Assembly: GCA_030770425.1 (NCBI GenBank)
Contig: JASJFT010000254.1
Span: 213 to 59,885, forward strand
Direction: 5' to 3'
DNA: 59,673 bases
Source of the DNA: Darksidea phi
Taxonomy: Eukaryota > Ascomycota > Dothideomycetes > Pleosporales > Lentitheciaceae
In this document: piece by piece, positions 36,201-49,976 of the stretch
Layout of the letters: each line of letters begins with the position of its first letter
Numbering within the stretch: position 1 is the first letter of the stretch
The notes under the pieces: model-generated
Told to the model about the DNA's origin: nothing
Databases searched by the model: none
The model's input: only the letters and a program-made list of their open reading frames with translations
Program-made: the position numbers and the translations under genes

Positions 36201-38385
36201 TATCTATAGTTTAATTCCTTTCTATAAATAGTAGACTCGTACTAAATCGTCTAATAGACTATAGCCTTACTTATTATTAGTTATTAGAAAGGTAATAGTT
36301 ATATTAAATTCTCGTTTAATTACTCTATCTAGCTATCTAAATATTATCTAAAGAGTAGACTTATTATACTTAGCTATTATATAGACCGTATATAGTTTTA
36401 AGAATAGATCGAATATATAGAATATATATTAATAGCTATTATAGACTAGTATATCGAGTTTAATTAGATTAATAGCTATAGTTTCGAATAGTCGGCTAAT
36501 ATCTAATTTATAGTTAAATCGATACGAGATAATCTAATAGGCTTTATTTTATAGGTACTCTTTATAGTAAATTATTTTAGAAGCTATTATACTATTACCT
36601 ATATAGAGGTCTAAAATATTACTAGCTAACTAATTAATTACGTTACTATTTAAATAATCTATAAGTAGGTAAAGTTATAGCTTACTTAGTAATCTAGATT
36701 AAAGTAATAGAGCTAAGATCTATAGTCGACGCTAATTAGTAATAAATACTATATACTAAGTAGATTATAGTAGCTTAGTACGATAGACTACGAGCTAGTA
36801 TCCGCCGACCCTAGTAAGCTTCGCGATATTCTAAGGTTAAGTTCCTAATCGATATAGAATATTTCTTCCTAAGTTAAAATAGATATTTAATAAGGATAGC
36901 TATAATAGTAATACTAGGCTAGTAAAGAAGCTAGGGATTAGGACTACTTATTTAAGTATTATCTTTTTCGGACCTTTAGGTATTAATAGGGTTATCTATA
37001 CGTTTTCCTAGGCCTAAATAGCTATCTCTAAGCCTTCGGCTAGAACGATATTATTAGACGAAGCCGGGGCTTTCTATTAGAACTTAGTAGGATTATTATA
37101 GATATAAATATCTATACTTAGGTCTAATATCTAGGAATAGAGAAGTAGGTAGATATTATTAGCTATTAAGATATTATACGCTACTAAGAATATAGTATAG
37201 GCTTTATATTTATACTATAGTAAATTATTACTAGTATTAATTTCTATTATATTAGCTATATTACTATCCTAGCTAGTCTACTTTTATTATTTATAGCGTC
37301 GATTCCTCTCGTGTATTTTAATTAAAATACTCTTCTTATTCTTAGCTTCGAAATTAACTATTTTTTTAACCTTTTTAGGGTCCTCTATAAATTCTCTCTT
37401 ATATAGTAAGGTATTAATATACTAGTATTATCCCTAGTAGTATAGGTCTCCGTATAGGTATAGCTTTAATAGCTTTAATAACTTATTATTTTATTATCTC
37501 TTCTTATTATATAGAAATTATTCTTAATTTAGTATAGCTATAAACGTACTATTACTAATATTTAGCTTTATTATCTACGTTATTCGGTAATAGCGTAGAT
37601 AGCTAGCTAGTAGATTAGATAGTATAGGGTTAATTAAACTATTCGAGCTAGCTTCTATATTAAATACTATAATAACTATAATAACTATATAGTCTAAATT
37701 AATCTATTTAATAGCTTATATTAGATTCTTATATAGCCGATAATCTAATATCTCTAGTAGATTAAGCTATATAGCTTAATTATAGACTATTAGAAAGGTT
37801 ATACTCTATTTTTCGAGATTCTCTCTACGCGTATATAGTACTTTAGCTAAGTTATATATCTTCTAAATCTTATATTCTTAATTAGCTAATAATAGAGCGA
37901 ATAGCTATTTTAGAATCTTAAGCTAATTATATAGTAATTTCTAATCCTTAATCTAGAAGATAAGGTCTTTAGCTAGTATATTAGCTATATAGACTTTAAT
38001 TTAGCCGAGCTTATCTTTAGTTCTACGGTATTCTTTTAGTTCTATATAGTAGATACTTAGGTCCTTATTATATTAAGTAAGAGCTATTAAGCTAGGTTTA
38101 GTTACTAGTAACCTATCCTCGTTAATAGGTAGTATAGAATTAATAGGGCGTTCGGGCTTATTTAGCTCTATAGAAGCTTTAGCTTTAGGATCGATATAGT
38201 TCTATATATTAGCTACCTTAGCTAGCCTCTATATAGTATAGATCTATAGGTCCTAATTATATAGACCTTAGAGAATAGTAGCTAAACTAGCTTTAGATAT
38301 AGTAGGTAACGAGGTTATTATTTTATTATATAGAGAAGGATAAAATAGATCGTATAATATAGATAGATTAGGCTAGATTTATAAC
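33220..38385 (-). pseudogene. Element F copia gag-pol relic
   Basis: Minus-strand decayed polyprotein. The copia reverse transcriptase is recognised from YKYKLDN-DYLLKYKA (about 35090-35030) and the FINNIVIL active site at 34641-34652. In the ancestral codons TTT GTT GAT GAT every TpG has become TpA. A basic PKKVKKIVNFEAKNKKS segment near 37.36 kb follows a probable zinc knuckle. Inactive. Confidence 0.85.
33542..33625 (-). repeat. 21-bp coding tandem repeat, four copies
   Basis: Four 21-bp units built on TATATAGTT-GCTAAGA. On the minus strand each is a 7-residue repeat of the type LSQLYRL. In two units the Gln codon is still CAA; in two it is TAA. Confidence 0.9.
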
Positions 38386-38626
38386 TATAAGTAGGTAGAG
38401 GTATAGAATAAATATATTAAGTAGTCTAACTATCTAGCTAGAGCGCGAGTAGAGGGTCTTATATACGAGTTATACTAGGTTAGATAACTAGAGAAATTAC
38501 TATAAGTTACTATATAGTTATTATAAGCTAGGGTATAGTTATAGCTAGTATATAGTTATAGTAAATTAGTATAAATTATTATATAAATAGAATAATTATA
38601 TAATATATAGCGCTCGGCTGCTTATA
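38386..38626 (-). repeat. Element F LTR (5' in element orientation)
   Basis: 241 bp, followed by ACTAT. It differs from its partner by scattered transitions and keeps a TpG at 38619 that the partner has lost. Confidence 0.92.
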
Positions 38627-38631
38627 ACTAT

Positions 38632-41600
38632 ATACTTTTATAGTCTTAATAGTAAATATTTAGAAAGTCCTTATTCTAAAGAAAAAGTTAAATTTAAAAG
38701 AACTTTTTTCTTTCTCTATAAAGAACTTATATAGGGTCTTTCTATAGAAAGAAGTAAATAAATTACTATTATATTAAAGAAGTAGTATAGACTATATAAT
38801 TAAATTAATTAAAAAGAATAAAAAGATATTAGAAGTTCTATAAAGACTACTATATAATATATTAAAAGAGGAACTTTTTATTCTATAAAAAGAATTAATC
38901 TTTTATCTTAATAAAGAATTTATTTATATAAGTAGATCTAGTATAATTACTCCTATACTCTTTATAAGAAAATTAGAAAAAGACCTCTAATTTTATATAG
39001 ACTATTAAGTACTAAATATAATAATATAAAAGAACTACTATTTACTTTCTCTTATTAAAGAAACCCTTAAATAGATTAAAAAGACTAAATAGTATACTAA
39101 ACTAGATATTATCTAGGCCTTTTATAAAATCTAAATTACTAAGAGAAATAAGTAAAAGACTATTTTCTATATATACTTCGAGTTATATAAATAATTAATT
39201 ACTTCGTTTAGATTAGTAAATATATCTAGTACTTTTTAAAGGTATATTAACTTTATACTTTATAAATTTATTAATAATTTTTATTTTATATTTATTAATA
39301 ATATTTTTATTTACTTCTTTAGAAGTAAGAAGGACTATAAAACTAAAGTCTAAGAAGTAATTAAGAAGCTAGAAGCTACGGGCCTATATTTAAATATTAA
39401 GAAAAGTAAATTTAGTATAAAGAAGATCTAGTACTTTAGATATATTATTAAGGTAAAGAAGAGAATTAGTATAGACTTAGAAAAGATTAAAGTTATTTAA
39501 GAGTAGGTCCTTCTAATATTTATTAAGAGTATTTAGAGTTTTATTAGATTTACTAACTTTTATTATTAGTTTATTAAAAACTTTTTTAAAATTATAGCTT
39601 TACTTATTAAATTAATAGATAAGAATATAAAGTTTATATAGAGAAAAGAATAATAAAAAACTTTTAAAATTCTAAAGAGTATATTTATTATAAAATCTAT
39701 ACTAGTCTACTTTAACCTAGAATTAGAAACTATCTTAGAAGTAGACGTCTTAAAATAGACTATAGATAGAATACTATTTTAGATTAGAACTAACGAAGTT
39801 ATAAAAATAGTAGTTTACTTTTTAATAAAAAACTTATTAATAAAGAGTAACTATACTATTTATAATAAAGAATTACTCGCTATTATTAAATATATAGAGG
39901 AATAGAATAGCGAACTCTAGATAATACCCTATATTAAAGTAATAATAAATTATAAAAATCTAAAGTACTTTACTATAACTAAATAACTTAATAAAAGATA
40001 TATTTATTAGTTAGATATTTTAAGTTAGATTAATATAACCCTAGAGTATTATCTAGAAAGTACTAATACTAAAGTAGATATCTTATCCCGTAGAGAATAA
40101 AATACTCTATAGAATAATTTAAATAAAAGAATAAAGTTATAGTACTTTTAGCTACTATAATTTATAGAATTAGAATATTTAAAAGTATTATTAGTTCTAG
40201 CTATTAGAGTTCTCCCCGTAAGACTTCTAGGAGGAGAAGATATTTTTATCTTTTTACTATTCTTACTTTTTATAGACCTAGAAGTATTATAGAACCTTAT
40301 AGTTAAAGAAGATACTATCTATTAGAAGATTCGAATAATAATCTATACTAGTTCTTAAAAATTTCTCTTCTACCTAGGTTTAAAGATCTCCTTAAGTAAG
40401 TATAGTCTAGATAAGAAGAATTAGATAATCTTTTAAAAGTAGAAGTAGATCTTTAACTCTAAACTCTTATATATCTACCTAATATCTATAGTATATAATA
40501 GATTAGTTATAGAATATTCTAGATAAGAATCTACTTATTAGATTCTAGTTCGAGATTTCTTCTAGTCTAGAATATTTATTACTATCTAGATCTATATCTA
40601 GAACTATAATATTTATAAAAGAACTAAACTATAGAGAGAATTAAAGATAGGACTATTATATCTTCTCCCTCTATTAGATTATATTTAGAAGAAGATTTTA
40701 ATAGATTTTATTATAAACCTTCTAGAGAGTAATAGGTACTATAATCTTATAGTAGTTATAAACTAGTTTAATAAAGATATTATTCTTATTCTCCTACTAA
40801 ATATTAGAGTAGAGATTATAGTAAAAGTCTTTATTAGAGACGTAGTTATCTACTACTAGCTTTCGAATATAATAGTATTAGATTAAGATAGTTAATTTAT
40901 AAAAGACTTTTAAATATACCTTTATAATAAACTAAATATTATTTACTATCTCTTTATAGTATTCTACTCTAAGATAGATAGCTTAATAAAGTATATAAAT
41001 AATATAATAGAAATTTACCTCTATTAATTTATAAACTAGGATTAAAGTAATTAAATAAATCTATATTCTATAGCTTAAATAACTATTAAAAATAAAAATA
41101 TAGCTTTAATTAAAGTAAGCCCCTTCTTTTTATAGTATAGTTATAATATAGACTTTATTTAATAAAATACTAAAGTAAATATTCTAGACTAATACTATAC
41201 CTCCCTTTTCTTAAAGTAAATAGTAGAAAGTATAGTTAAAAAATTCTACGAAATATTTAAGTAGATATAATTAAGTATAGTAATAACTTAGTAAAAATAA
41301 AAGTTTTAGACTAATAAAAGAAGATAAGAAGTACCTATACTCTATATAAAAGATAAGATATAGTTATAGTATAATATATAATTATTTAACTCCTAATTTA
41401 ATAAGAAACCTAATTAAAAGAATATAAAGTTCTAAGTAATATATATAATCTCCTCTATTAATATAGAACTAAATACCCCTCTAGATATATATCTAATATT
41501 CTATATTAATAAACTCTATCTTACTCTATAAAATCCTCTTCCTAGTTAAATTAGTAATAACTAGTAACCCCCCTCTATTAAAGTTAAAGGGGAAGAAGAA

Positions 41601-42470
41601 TAGAAAGTAGAAAATATTATAAGTAAGAAATTTTAGAGAAGAGGTTAAGATAGAGTAATTTATTATAAAGTTAAGTAGAGAGACTATATTATAATAACTT
41701 AAAAGTTAGCTTCTAATTTAGAAGATACTATAGTATTAGTCTAATAGAAAAAAGCCTTTATCTTATTAAGGAATAAGAATAAAACCCTCTTTACCTACTT
41801 TAGAAGGGAAGTAGAAATACTATATATATTTTAATATCTTAAGGATAGAAATAGATATAGAAGGAGAAGTATAGTTTATAATTTTTTAAGTAATATTATA
41901 ACTAAATTTCTAAGAATATAGAAGAGAAGCTATTAGATTAAACTTATAAATAAGTTTTTTATATTAAAATTATAAAAATAGAAGTATTATCTAAAAATAT
42001 TAGTTCTAGAAAGTATTAAAAATAAATATAGAAAAGTAAGTATTTTTAAAAGTCTATAAGAACGCCCGCCTAAGAAGATTATAAAGAATAGAGGGGGCTA
42101 AATAGTAAAGAATCTTATTAGTAAACTCTAATATAAATAGTAGTTCCTAAACTTATATATAAGTAAGTACTAAGATAATTATATAATTTTTTAGACTAAA
42201 GTACTACTCTAGTATATAAAGAAAGATTATTTAAAGTAAAGAATATAGAAAAAAATAACTTTAGTTAGAAACTATAATAATATTTCTAATTTATAGAAGC
42301 TATTTAAGATATACGTCGGAATATAACTAAATTATTCTAGAAAGCTATTATATAGAAAAAACTACTATATAATAGAGAAGAAGGGCTAGACTAAATTATA
42401 AGTCTATTCTAAAGAATATATTAGATATTAATAATATTACTTCGTTCTTTTAGTCTTATTATAATAGCGT
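38632..42470 (+). pseudogene. Element G pol relic (RT, RNase H, integrase)
   Basis: Plus-strand continuation of element G after element F. The reverse transcriptase reads FIYISRSSI-TPILFIRK (about 38920-38975), then YTKLDII, and an FINN active site at 39291-39302 (from an FxDD motif). RNase H follows with SNYTIYNKELLAIIKYIEE (about 39845-39900) and DILSRREQ at about 40078-40100. The integrase core reads IDFIINLLES near 40700 and VLDQDSQFIKDF near 40870, so two catalytic Asp codons remain, with a plausible Glu in IDSLIKYINN-IIEIYL near 41000. A purine-rich tract (GAATAGAGGGGGC) at about 42086-42098 may be the polypurine tract, with the 3' LTR following; I could not fix LTR ends. Confidence 0.85.
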
Positions 42471-43016
42471 AGATAGTATATTAGACTTTTATTCTCTTTA
42501 ACTAAAACTTTCTTATTACTAAAAAGCTTTATATTAACTAGTATCTTAATCTTAAATAAACTTTAGTTATAGTAATACTATATAATTCTAATTATAGTAT
42601 TTATATTAGACCTAATTTTTTTAAACTACTTAATAATCTTTATTTAAGATATATTAGTCTTAGATAAGAACTAAATTTAAAAGGGAACTTACTATTAATA
42701 TCTTAACTATAATAAAGATATCCTATAGTACTAAAAAGATATTACTAGAAACTTTATTATTACTACTAGAATATTAAGAGGTCTTATTACTAGTATTAGT
42801 CTTAGAGATCTTATTATATACCTTATATTTTATAAATACGTAGTTAATTATCTTCTTAATTAAATACTAGCTAGCCTAAAGTAGCTAGATATTAACTAGA
42901 GTATCGAAGATATCTTTTTTATAAACTTCCTAGACTAGAATCTCTAAAAGGGCGTACTCTTCTATATTAAAAGTTATAAAGGTATTAGTATATATTATAT
43001 AGACTTTTATATAAGC
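42471..43016. other. RIP-degraded sequence, unassigned
   Basis: About 550 bp between the element G 3' region and element A2. No motif or match to other elements in the window was recognised. It may include the end of the G LTR. Confidence 0.35.
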
Positions 43017-43021
43017 TATAT

Positions 43022-43447
43022 TATTAAATAGAGTCCGGGCCTAATAGGTTATTTAGCCTCGTTTAGAGTTTATACTTAAGATAGGAAAGAAGAAGTTAGA
43101 ATAAGAGATAATAGTTTAATTATATTAATAGATAAGGATTAATCTAGATTCGAATTAACTATAAGAGAGAAGACTATCTAGGAGATTCGTAGTTATTATA
43201 TATTAATTTAGTTTTCTTAGATCTATAGAATCTATAGCTCTATATTCTTATAGATTTATTAATCTATAGATTTATAAATCTATAAAATCTATATTTACTA
43301 AGGCCTATAGATCTATAAATCTATTATATAACTTTCTACTCTTTAATTATAAGGTCTATATCGTATTCTTTATTAAAATTAATAATAGACTCTATTTTAG
43401 GTATCTCTATTAGCTATTATTCTATAGTTCGTATATAATTCGTAATA
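43022..43447 (-). repeat. Element A2 LTR (left)
   Basis: 426 bp, shorter than the 438 bp of A through small internal differences in the GATCTATAG repeat zone. Confidence 0.88.
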
Positions 43448-46400
43448 CTATCTTCTCTCTCTAAACCTTTAACTTAGAGGTTATTCTAGGTCCGGTACTC
43501 GGCTATATTAGTATTAGCTTAGAATCTTTCTAAGTTATACCTTTCTTCCTTTATAATTTTTTATAAAACTAAAGAATATTTTATACTTACTAACTATATT
43601 AGTTATAATAGTTCTAAGATATTTCCTTACCCTCGGTATAGTAGGCTAAAGATATTTTATATTATTTCTCTAAGTAAGAATAAATATTATAAGACTTATA
43701 TTCGTATAAATATACGAAATTCTTATTAGTCCTTTAGAATTTCTATAACTAAATATCTATTTTTAATTATAACTTACGTATATAGACTTATATATATTAG
43801 GGTAATCTATTAACTATTTATAAGAGAAACTTTAAGCTTAGTTATAAGAGACTAAAGAATATTATAAGGAACTACTTTATTATATAGCTAAATTTAGTTA
43901 AGAATTATCTAATATATAGATAAAGGTTTAGTAGTTAAAGAAATAGAAAGAATTTCTTAATAAAAAGATAGCTAGATAATCTCGTACTCTTAAGGCTAAA
44001 CTTAATACTAAGGAGATAAAGCTTCGTCGACTAGAATAGTAGAAGGATTTAAAGGCCTCTCTAGTCGCTCTAGACGACGCTTATAACGTCGTAGATAGTA
44101 TTATTCCTCCTAATTTATTAAATACCTTTTACTATACTATAGATAGTACTAGTTTTTTTAACTTACTATAAGATAAACTTACCTTATCTCTAGGTTTCCT
44201 TTAGAATTATAGTTTTAGTACTCTATAAGCTTCTTAGAATAATTAAGATTATTTTTAGATTTCTAGATTTATTTCTATAGTTTCCCGTCCTCGTCTATCC
44301 CTTACTATTAGATTAGATAGTAGTTTTTTCCGTTTCTAACGTTATTATCTAGGATTTCTTCTACTTTTTATTCTTTAAGGTCTTCTTTATATATATCTAC
44401 TTTATATACTACTAGTCTAGTATTCTATAGTACTTTTTCTAGTAAGCTAATATAGAATATAGAATAGATTTTTATTTATAGGGATAGTCTTAATTAGTAA
44501 TTTATAAATAAGACTTATTTTTTAATTTTATAAAAGCTAATTTTAGTATAGTCTAGTTTACTATTAGGTTACTTACTTTTAATATTTTTTTATAGTAACT
44601 ATATCTTTTCTCCTTTTTTAAAAGGGGTACTTTCTTTTACTTCTTATTATAATACTTACTTATTCTATTTTAAAGGAATTCTTTATCTTTTCTAAGTTAT
44701 TAGTATATTTATAGAATAATTTTTACTATTTCTTCTCTATTCTAGCTATAGAATTAAAGTTATCTAGGTTCTTTATATATTTCTAGTTTAATTCTATAGT
44801 TTATAAAGAAGGGTATTATCTTTATTATACTATATTACGAACTATTATATATAAATTATACTATAGATAGAAGTATAATCTAATTATTCTAATAGTAGTT
44901 TAGATAATATCTAAGGTATTATTCTACTATTTAGTTTATTTATTCCGTTAGTCCGTCTATTTACGAATAATAGACGGTTAATATATTATATTTTATTTCT
45001 AGTTTAGCTATAAGGGTCTACTAAAACTTTACTATAAACTTAATATCTCTATTTAAAATAATTTTATCTAGTATTCTATATTTACTAAATATATATCTTA
45101 ATAAGATATAAGTAAGTTATTTTACTATATTTCTCTTATCTATATATAGGTTAAAGTATATATACTTAGTAAACTTATCTACTATAACTAGTATAGTATT
45201 ATAGAATACTTCTATTATTAGCTCCTTTAAATATAGTAGTTATATAATAAAGTCTATAGTTATAATCTTCTATAATCTTTCTATATTTTCTATTAGTTAT
45301 AGTATTCTATAGGGTATATATCTAGTATACTTATTTCTATAATAGTCTACGTATTCTAAAAGGACTTACGTAACTAGCTATCTAATATATAGAAAATAAT
45401 ATATTCTTATTAATTATTTAAGAGTTTTTTCTACTTTTTAGTATCTATATACTAATATCTTATAGTACTATCTAACGAATTTCTTTCGTATTACCTTAGG
45501 TATATAGACCTTTTAGAATACGTAGATAATTCTATCCTTTTCTTAGATTACTTCTTAAATTTTATTTTATTTATCTATTACTTCCGGAGTAGCTATATAG
45601 ATCTATTAGATCTATTTATTTCCTTTTAATTCGAGTATTATTTCTTATATTTCTACTAGTTTTAGGCGGTTATAAGTAATTATTCCGTCTAGCTATAGCT
45701 TAAGGATTACTATACTAGACTTCTCTATTTCTTAATAGTTAGGTCTCCTACTAAGTATATTTACTCGTTTATTTTCGGATTCTTTAGTATATATAATCCT
45801 AATATTATAGATCGTAAGGGTTTATACCTATTATATTTATCTTCTAATTAGAGATTTATTTATTAAGAATTCTATTAGATTCTTATAATCTATATAGATT
45901 ATAATAGAGTATTTTAATCCTTATAGATTAGATCTCTATTCTTTTAGAACTTCGATAATTACTAATAACTCCTTATTATAGATATTATAGTTAAGTTTAG
46001 CTAGTAATATTTTTTATAAGAAGTAGTATACTAGTCTAAGATTATCTTTATTATCTTTTTATAGTAGTACTACTTCTATTATATAGTCTAATATATCTAT
46101 CTTAATAATTAATAGTTCTTTAGAATTTTATATTTTAATTATAGATTCTTTAGTAAACTATTCTTTAATCTTTTTAAAAGCTTATTAGTATTTTTTCTTC
46201 TATTTAAAGGGTTAATCTTTCCTTATAAGTTACGTAAGTAGTACTATTATTATACTCTATTATAGTATTAACTTTTAATAAAAGTTATAGAATTCTAGAA
46301 ATAACTATAGTTCTTTAAGGTTCTATAGTATAGACTATTTCTTAATTTTTTTAATCTATTTTAAGTCTACTTTAATTTCTTCTAGTCTAATAATAAATCT

Positions 46401-49400
46401 TAAAAACTCTATTTCTTATATATAGAATTTATATTTTCGTAGATAGAGATATAATTATACTTTTCTAAGCGTTTATAAAACCTTCTTTATATACTCTTTA
46501 TATTTCTTTTTAGTTTTAAAATAAATTAGAATATTATTAAGGTATACTATTATAAACTAGTCGAGATAGTTTTATAGAATATTATTAATTTATTTTTAAA
46601 AGGTTATAGATATATTAGTAAGTCTAAAAGGTATTACTTAGTATTTATATAATCCTTTCTTTATTTTAAAGACTATTTTCTATTCTTTATCTTTCTTAAT
46701 TCTAATCTAGTAGTATACGTTTCGGATATCTAGTTATATAAACTATTTAGCTTTTCTTAGTTAATTCTATATTTTCGATATTAGAGGTAGTAGATATCGG
46801 TTCTTAATTATAATATTATTAAGTATTCGATAATTAATATATAATTATAGTTCTATAGTACCCTTCTTAGGTATAAAAAGAACCGGATATCCTATAAATA
46901 AATTTAAATATTAAATATATCTTTTTATAAGGTTTTCTTTAAGATATTTTATTATAATAACTTCTTTATTCTCTATTAACTTATAGATTAGTTTAAATCC
47001 TAGAGTTTTTCCTTCTTATAATAGGATCGTATAGTCCTAAGACTAATACTAGAATAAGCTTTCCCTAGGTTCTTAGAATAGTACTTCCTATTCCTTATAT
47101 CGTTCTAGGATAGGTTTTACTTCTTCTTTAGTTACTTTAATCTTTTCTTATAGAAATATTACTTATTAATTTAACTACTAAATATATAAATTAGCTTCTT
47201 ATAGCTATAATATCCTTAGAATTATATTCTAGTCTTTTAATATTTCTATAATATCGAGTATTTTATTTTCTTTCTTCTAATTATATAGACTAAGCTTACC
47301 TTTAGTTTTATATATTATAGATTTATTAAAGAGTTCTCCTTTAATAGTATATATAACGCTAGGGTATTATTTCTTTTATTAAGAAATCTTCTTTTATTAG
47401 ATAAAGTTCTTATTAATAAAGTTTCGAGTAGCTCTACTATCGATTAAGGTAGTAATTATTTTTTCTTAGTAGGTTTCTTAGATATAGATATAATTCTATT
47501 CTTCTATTCCTTAAATTCTTATTTTCTTTAGCTAATATTTTATATTAATCTTAGTCTAGACGTACTTTAGATATTTATTCTTCGAATATTCGTACTATAA
47601 TCTTTCTAGGATATAGTTTAATAGTAGAAGTAGTTCTAGTATAATTTATATATATTCTTTTTATTATTAATTCTTAAATTATTACTATTTATATACTACT
47701 TCTAGTATAACTACTTAGATAATTCTTTTATTATAGTTTTTTACTAGATAGTAGTTATTTTTTTATTTTACTTTCTTATAAAGTCTATATTCTTTTTATA
47801 TATATAAGATTTATATAATCTTAAAATATACTAAATATTTTATTTTATATTATAGATTATTCTCTAGATCGATCTTATATCTTTAATTATTATATTTTAT
47901 AGAGGTTATCCTTATAGAAATCTATTATTCGATTATTATATACTATAGTTATTCTTTATTAACTATTTTTATAATATATTATATTTCTTTCTAAGTTTCT
48001 TAGTTAGATATAAGGTCTATAATAATAAAGTTTTATTTAACCTATTATTTAAAGTCTTTAAATAGTCGATATATTAGATAAGATCTAAACTATTCTTTAT
48101 AAATTTCTTATATTATAAGAGGTATTATAGTTTTTTCTATAAACTATAAGACTTAAGTATAAGTTATATCGAGTTTTAATACTAGTCCTATTTCTTCTTT
48201 AAATAGTTAAATTATTTATAGATATCTAGTATTCTTATATATTATAACTAGATTTTTATCTTCTAGTTCTAAGAACTTATTACTATTATTAACTATTTAT
48301 AACAACGTATCTAGGGTATTATTAGAATCTTTCTTTTTTATAGATAAGTCTTTTTTAAGTACTTCTTCTTATACTTCTAATAAGAATAAAACTCTCTTCT
48401 AAAACTTTTAAGTTATAGTTATCTATTATTTCCATAGCTAATAACTAGTATTTAATTTAGCTTTATAGTACGTCTTATACTAGTCGTATATATAAGTTAT
48501 CTAATATATAATATTATATTTCTATATTATAGCTACTTTATTCCTTTTACTTTATTAGATATACTAAGATTTCTTTTTTCTTAAATCTAACCTATAGTCT
48601 TTTACTAGATATTCTTACTTTTTATACTTAAAGTATATTTATTTTTTATAGAGCTCTTATTTCTTAGAATTTTATTTCTCTCTCTTAGACTCTAAACTAG
48701 CCCTTAGGACTATTAGCTTTAGTCTATAATATTTTTCTTTTTTTTTCTTTTTATAGAATCTAACCTTTTCTTTCTTTTCTTAGTTCTAGAGGTAAAGATT
48801 ATTATTAATTTTAATAGTTTATTTAACTATTTTTTATATAGTCTATAGTCTATTTATTTAAATTATCTTATATTAAATATTATTTTTTAGTCCTTTATAA
48901 TAGTATAATATAAGAGCTATCTCTTCCTACTAAATCTTAATAGCGAGTTATTTAAACTTAGACGTATATATAGTAGTAGATTTAGTCTATTTAAGATATA
49001 TAATTTTTTACTTTACTAATCTTTCTAAGTTAATATTTTTAAATATAATATATAACTTATTCTCGAAGTACTCGTAACTTAAGAAAATAGCTCTAGTTTT
49101 ATTACTCTAATAGATTTTATTAAGTTATAGTTATTTATTTAGATAGATTTTAAACTAAGTAATAGTTCTTTCTATAAACTATACTACTATAAATAATACT
49201 TTTAAGATTTTATTAGATAGTCGTACTTTATTAAGGTTAAAATAGATTACTATATTAGTTAGAAATCTCTTAAGTTTAGATCGTATTCTATCGAACTTTT
49301 CTAGTTTTTTTTAACTTTAATAGCTTCCTTATATATCTCTTTAATTCTTCTATTAATATTATAATCTATATCTCTAGTACGTCCTCTCGTTTCTTAAATA

Positions 49401-49584
49401 TATAATAGTTCTTAATAACTCTTTTAAAATTTTCTATAGTTATACTACCTTCTAGGGAACTAAATTTCTAATAGCTTTCTATCTCTAAGGGTTCGACTTA
49501 AGTTAGTAGCTACGCTACTCTACTTTATTAGGTTCCTTCTCCTACTATTATAATTAGCTATTTCTACCTACTAGATAGTTAAGA
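43448..49584 (-). pseudogene. Element A2 gag-pol relic
   Basis: Minus-strand decayed polyprotein with the YLNN reverse transcriptase core (46530-46544) and a chromodomain near 44.3 kb. Over most of its length it aligns with element A with differences that are mainly transitions. An independent extra ~17-bp segment (TTAATTTATTTTTAAAAGG, about 46586-46604) is present here and not in A. Confidence 0.83.
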
Positions 49585-49976
49585 TATTAAACGGGGTCTA
49601 GGCCTAATAGATTATTTAGCCTTATTTAGGGTTTATACTTAAGATAGAAAAGAAGAAGTTAGAATAAAAGATAATAATTTAATTATATTAATAGGTAAGA
49701 ATTAATCTAGATTTAAATTAACTATAAGAGAGAAGACTATCTAGGAGATTCGTAGTTATTATATATTAATTTAATTTCCTTAGATCTATAGGATCTATAG
49801 CTCTATATTCTTATAGATTTACTAATCTATAGATTTATAAATTTATAGAATCTATATTTACTAAGACCTATAGATTTATAGATCTATTACGTAACTTTCT
49901 ACTCTTTAATTATAAGATCTATATCGTATTCTTTATTAGAACTAGTAATAGACTCTATTTTAGGTATCTCTATTAG
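49585..49976 (-). repeat. Element A2 LTR (right), truncated
   Basis: Matches the left LTR until GGTATCTCTATTAG; the last ~50 bp are missing and replaced by the start of element H. Confidence 0.83.

Larger units (their letters stand above)
32979..38626 (-). mobile_element. Element F: complete Ty1/copia retrotransposon
   Basis: A 5,648-bp element with two 241-bp LTRs (TATAAG...GCTTATA) and a perfect ACTAT duplication (32974-32978 and 38627-38631). The pyrimidine tract TACCCCCCTTA inside the left LTR is the minus-strand polypurine tract. On the minus strand, from 38.4 kb downwards: a gag and zinc-knuckle region near 37.3-37.45 kb, then polymerase with a KYKLDN...DYLLKYKA block near 35.05 kb, typical of copia reverse transcriptase, and an FINN active site at 34641-34652 (from FVDD). 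A four-copy 21-bp repeat lies near the 3' end. Confidence 0.9.
43022..49976 (-). mobile_element. Element A2: chromodomain Ty3/gypsy, relative of A
   Basis: About 6.95 kb and collinear with element A. The left LTR is 43022-43447 (426 bp, TATTAAAT...CGTAATA), followed by the tract CTATCTTCTCTCTC. The minus-strand reverse transcriptase active site is YLNN at 46530-46544 and the chromodomain lies near 44230-44380. The right LTR starts at 49585 but breaks off at about 49976, roughly 50 bp short, where element H begins, so the target duplication cannot be confirmed. The LTR resembles that at 1993-2421 more than that of A, suggesting two subfamilies. Confidence 0.88.
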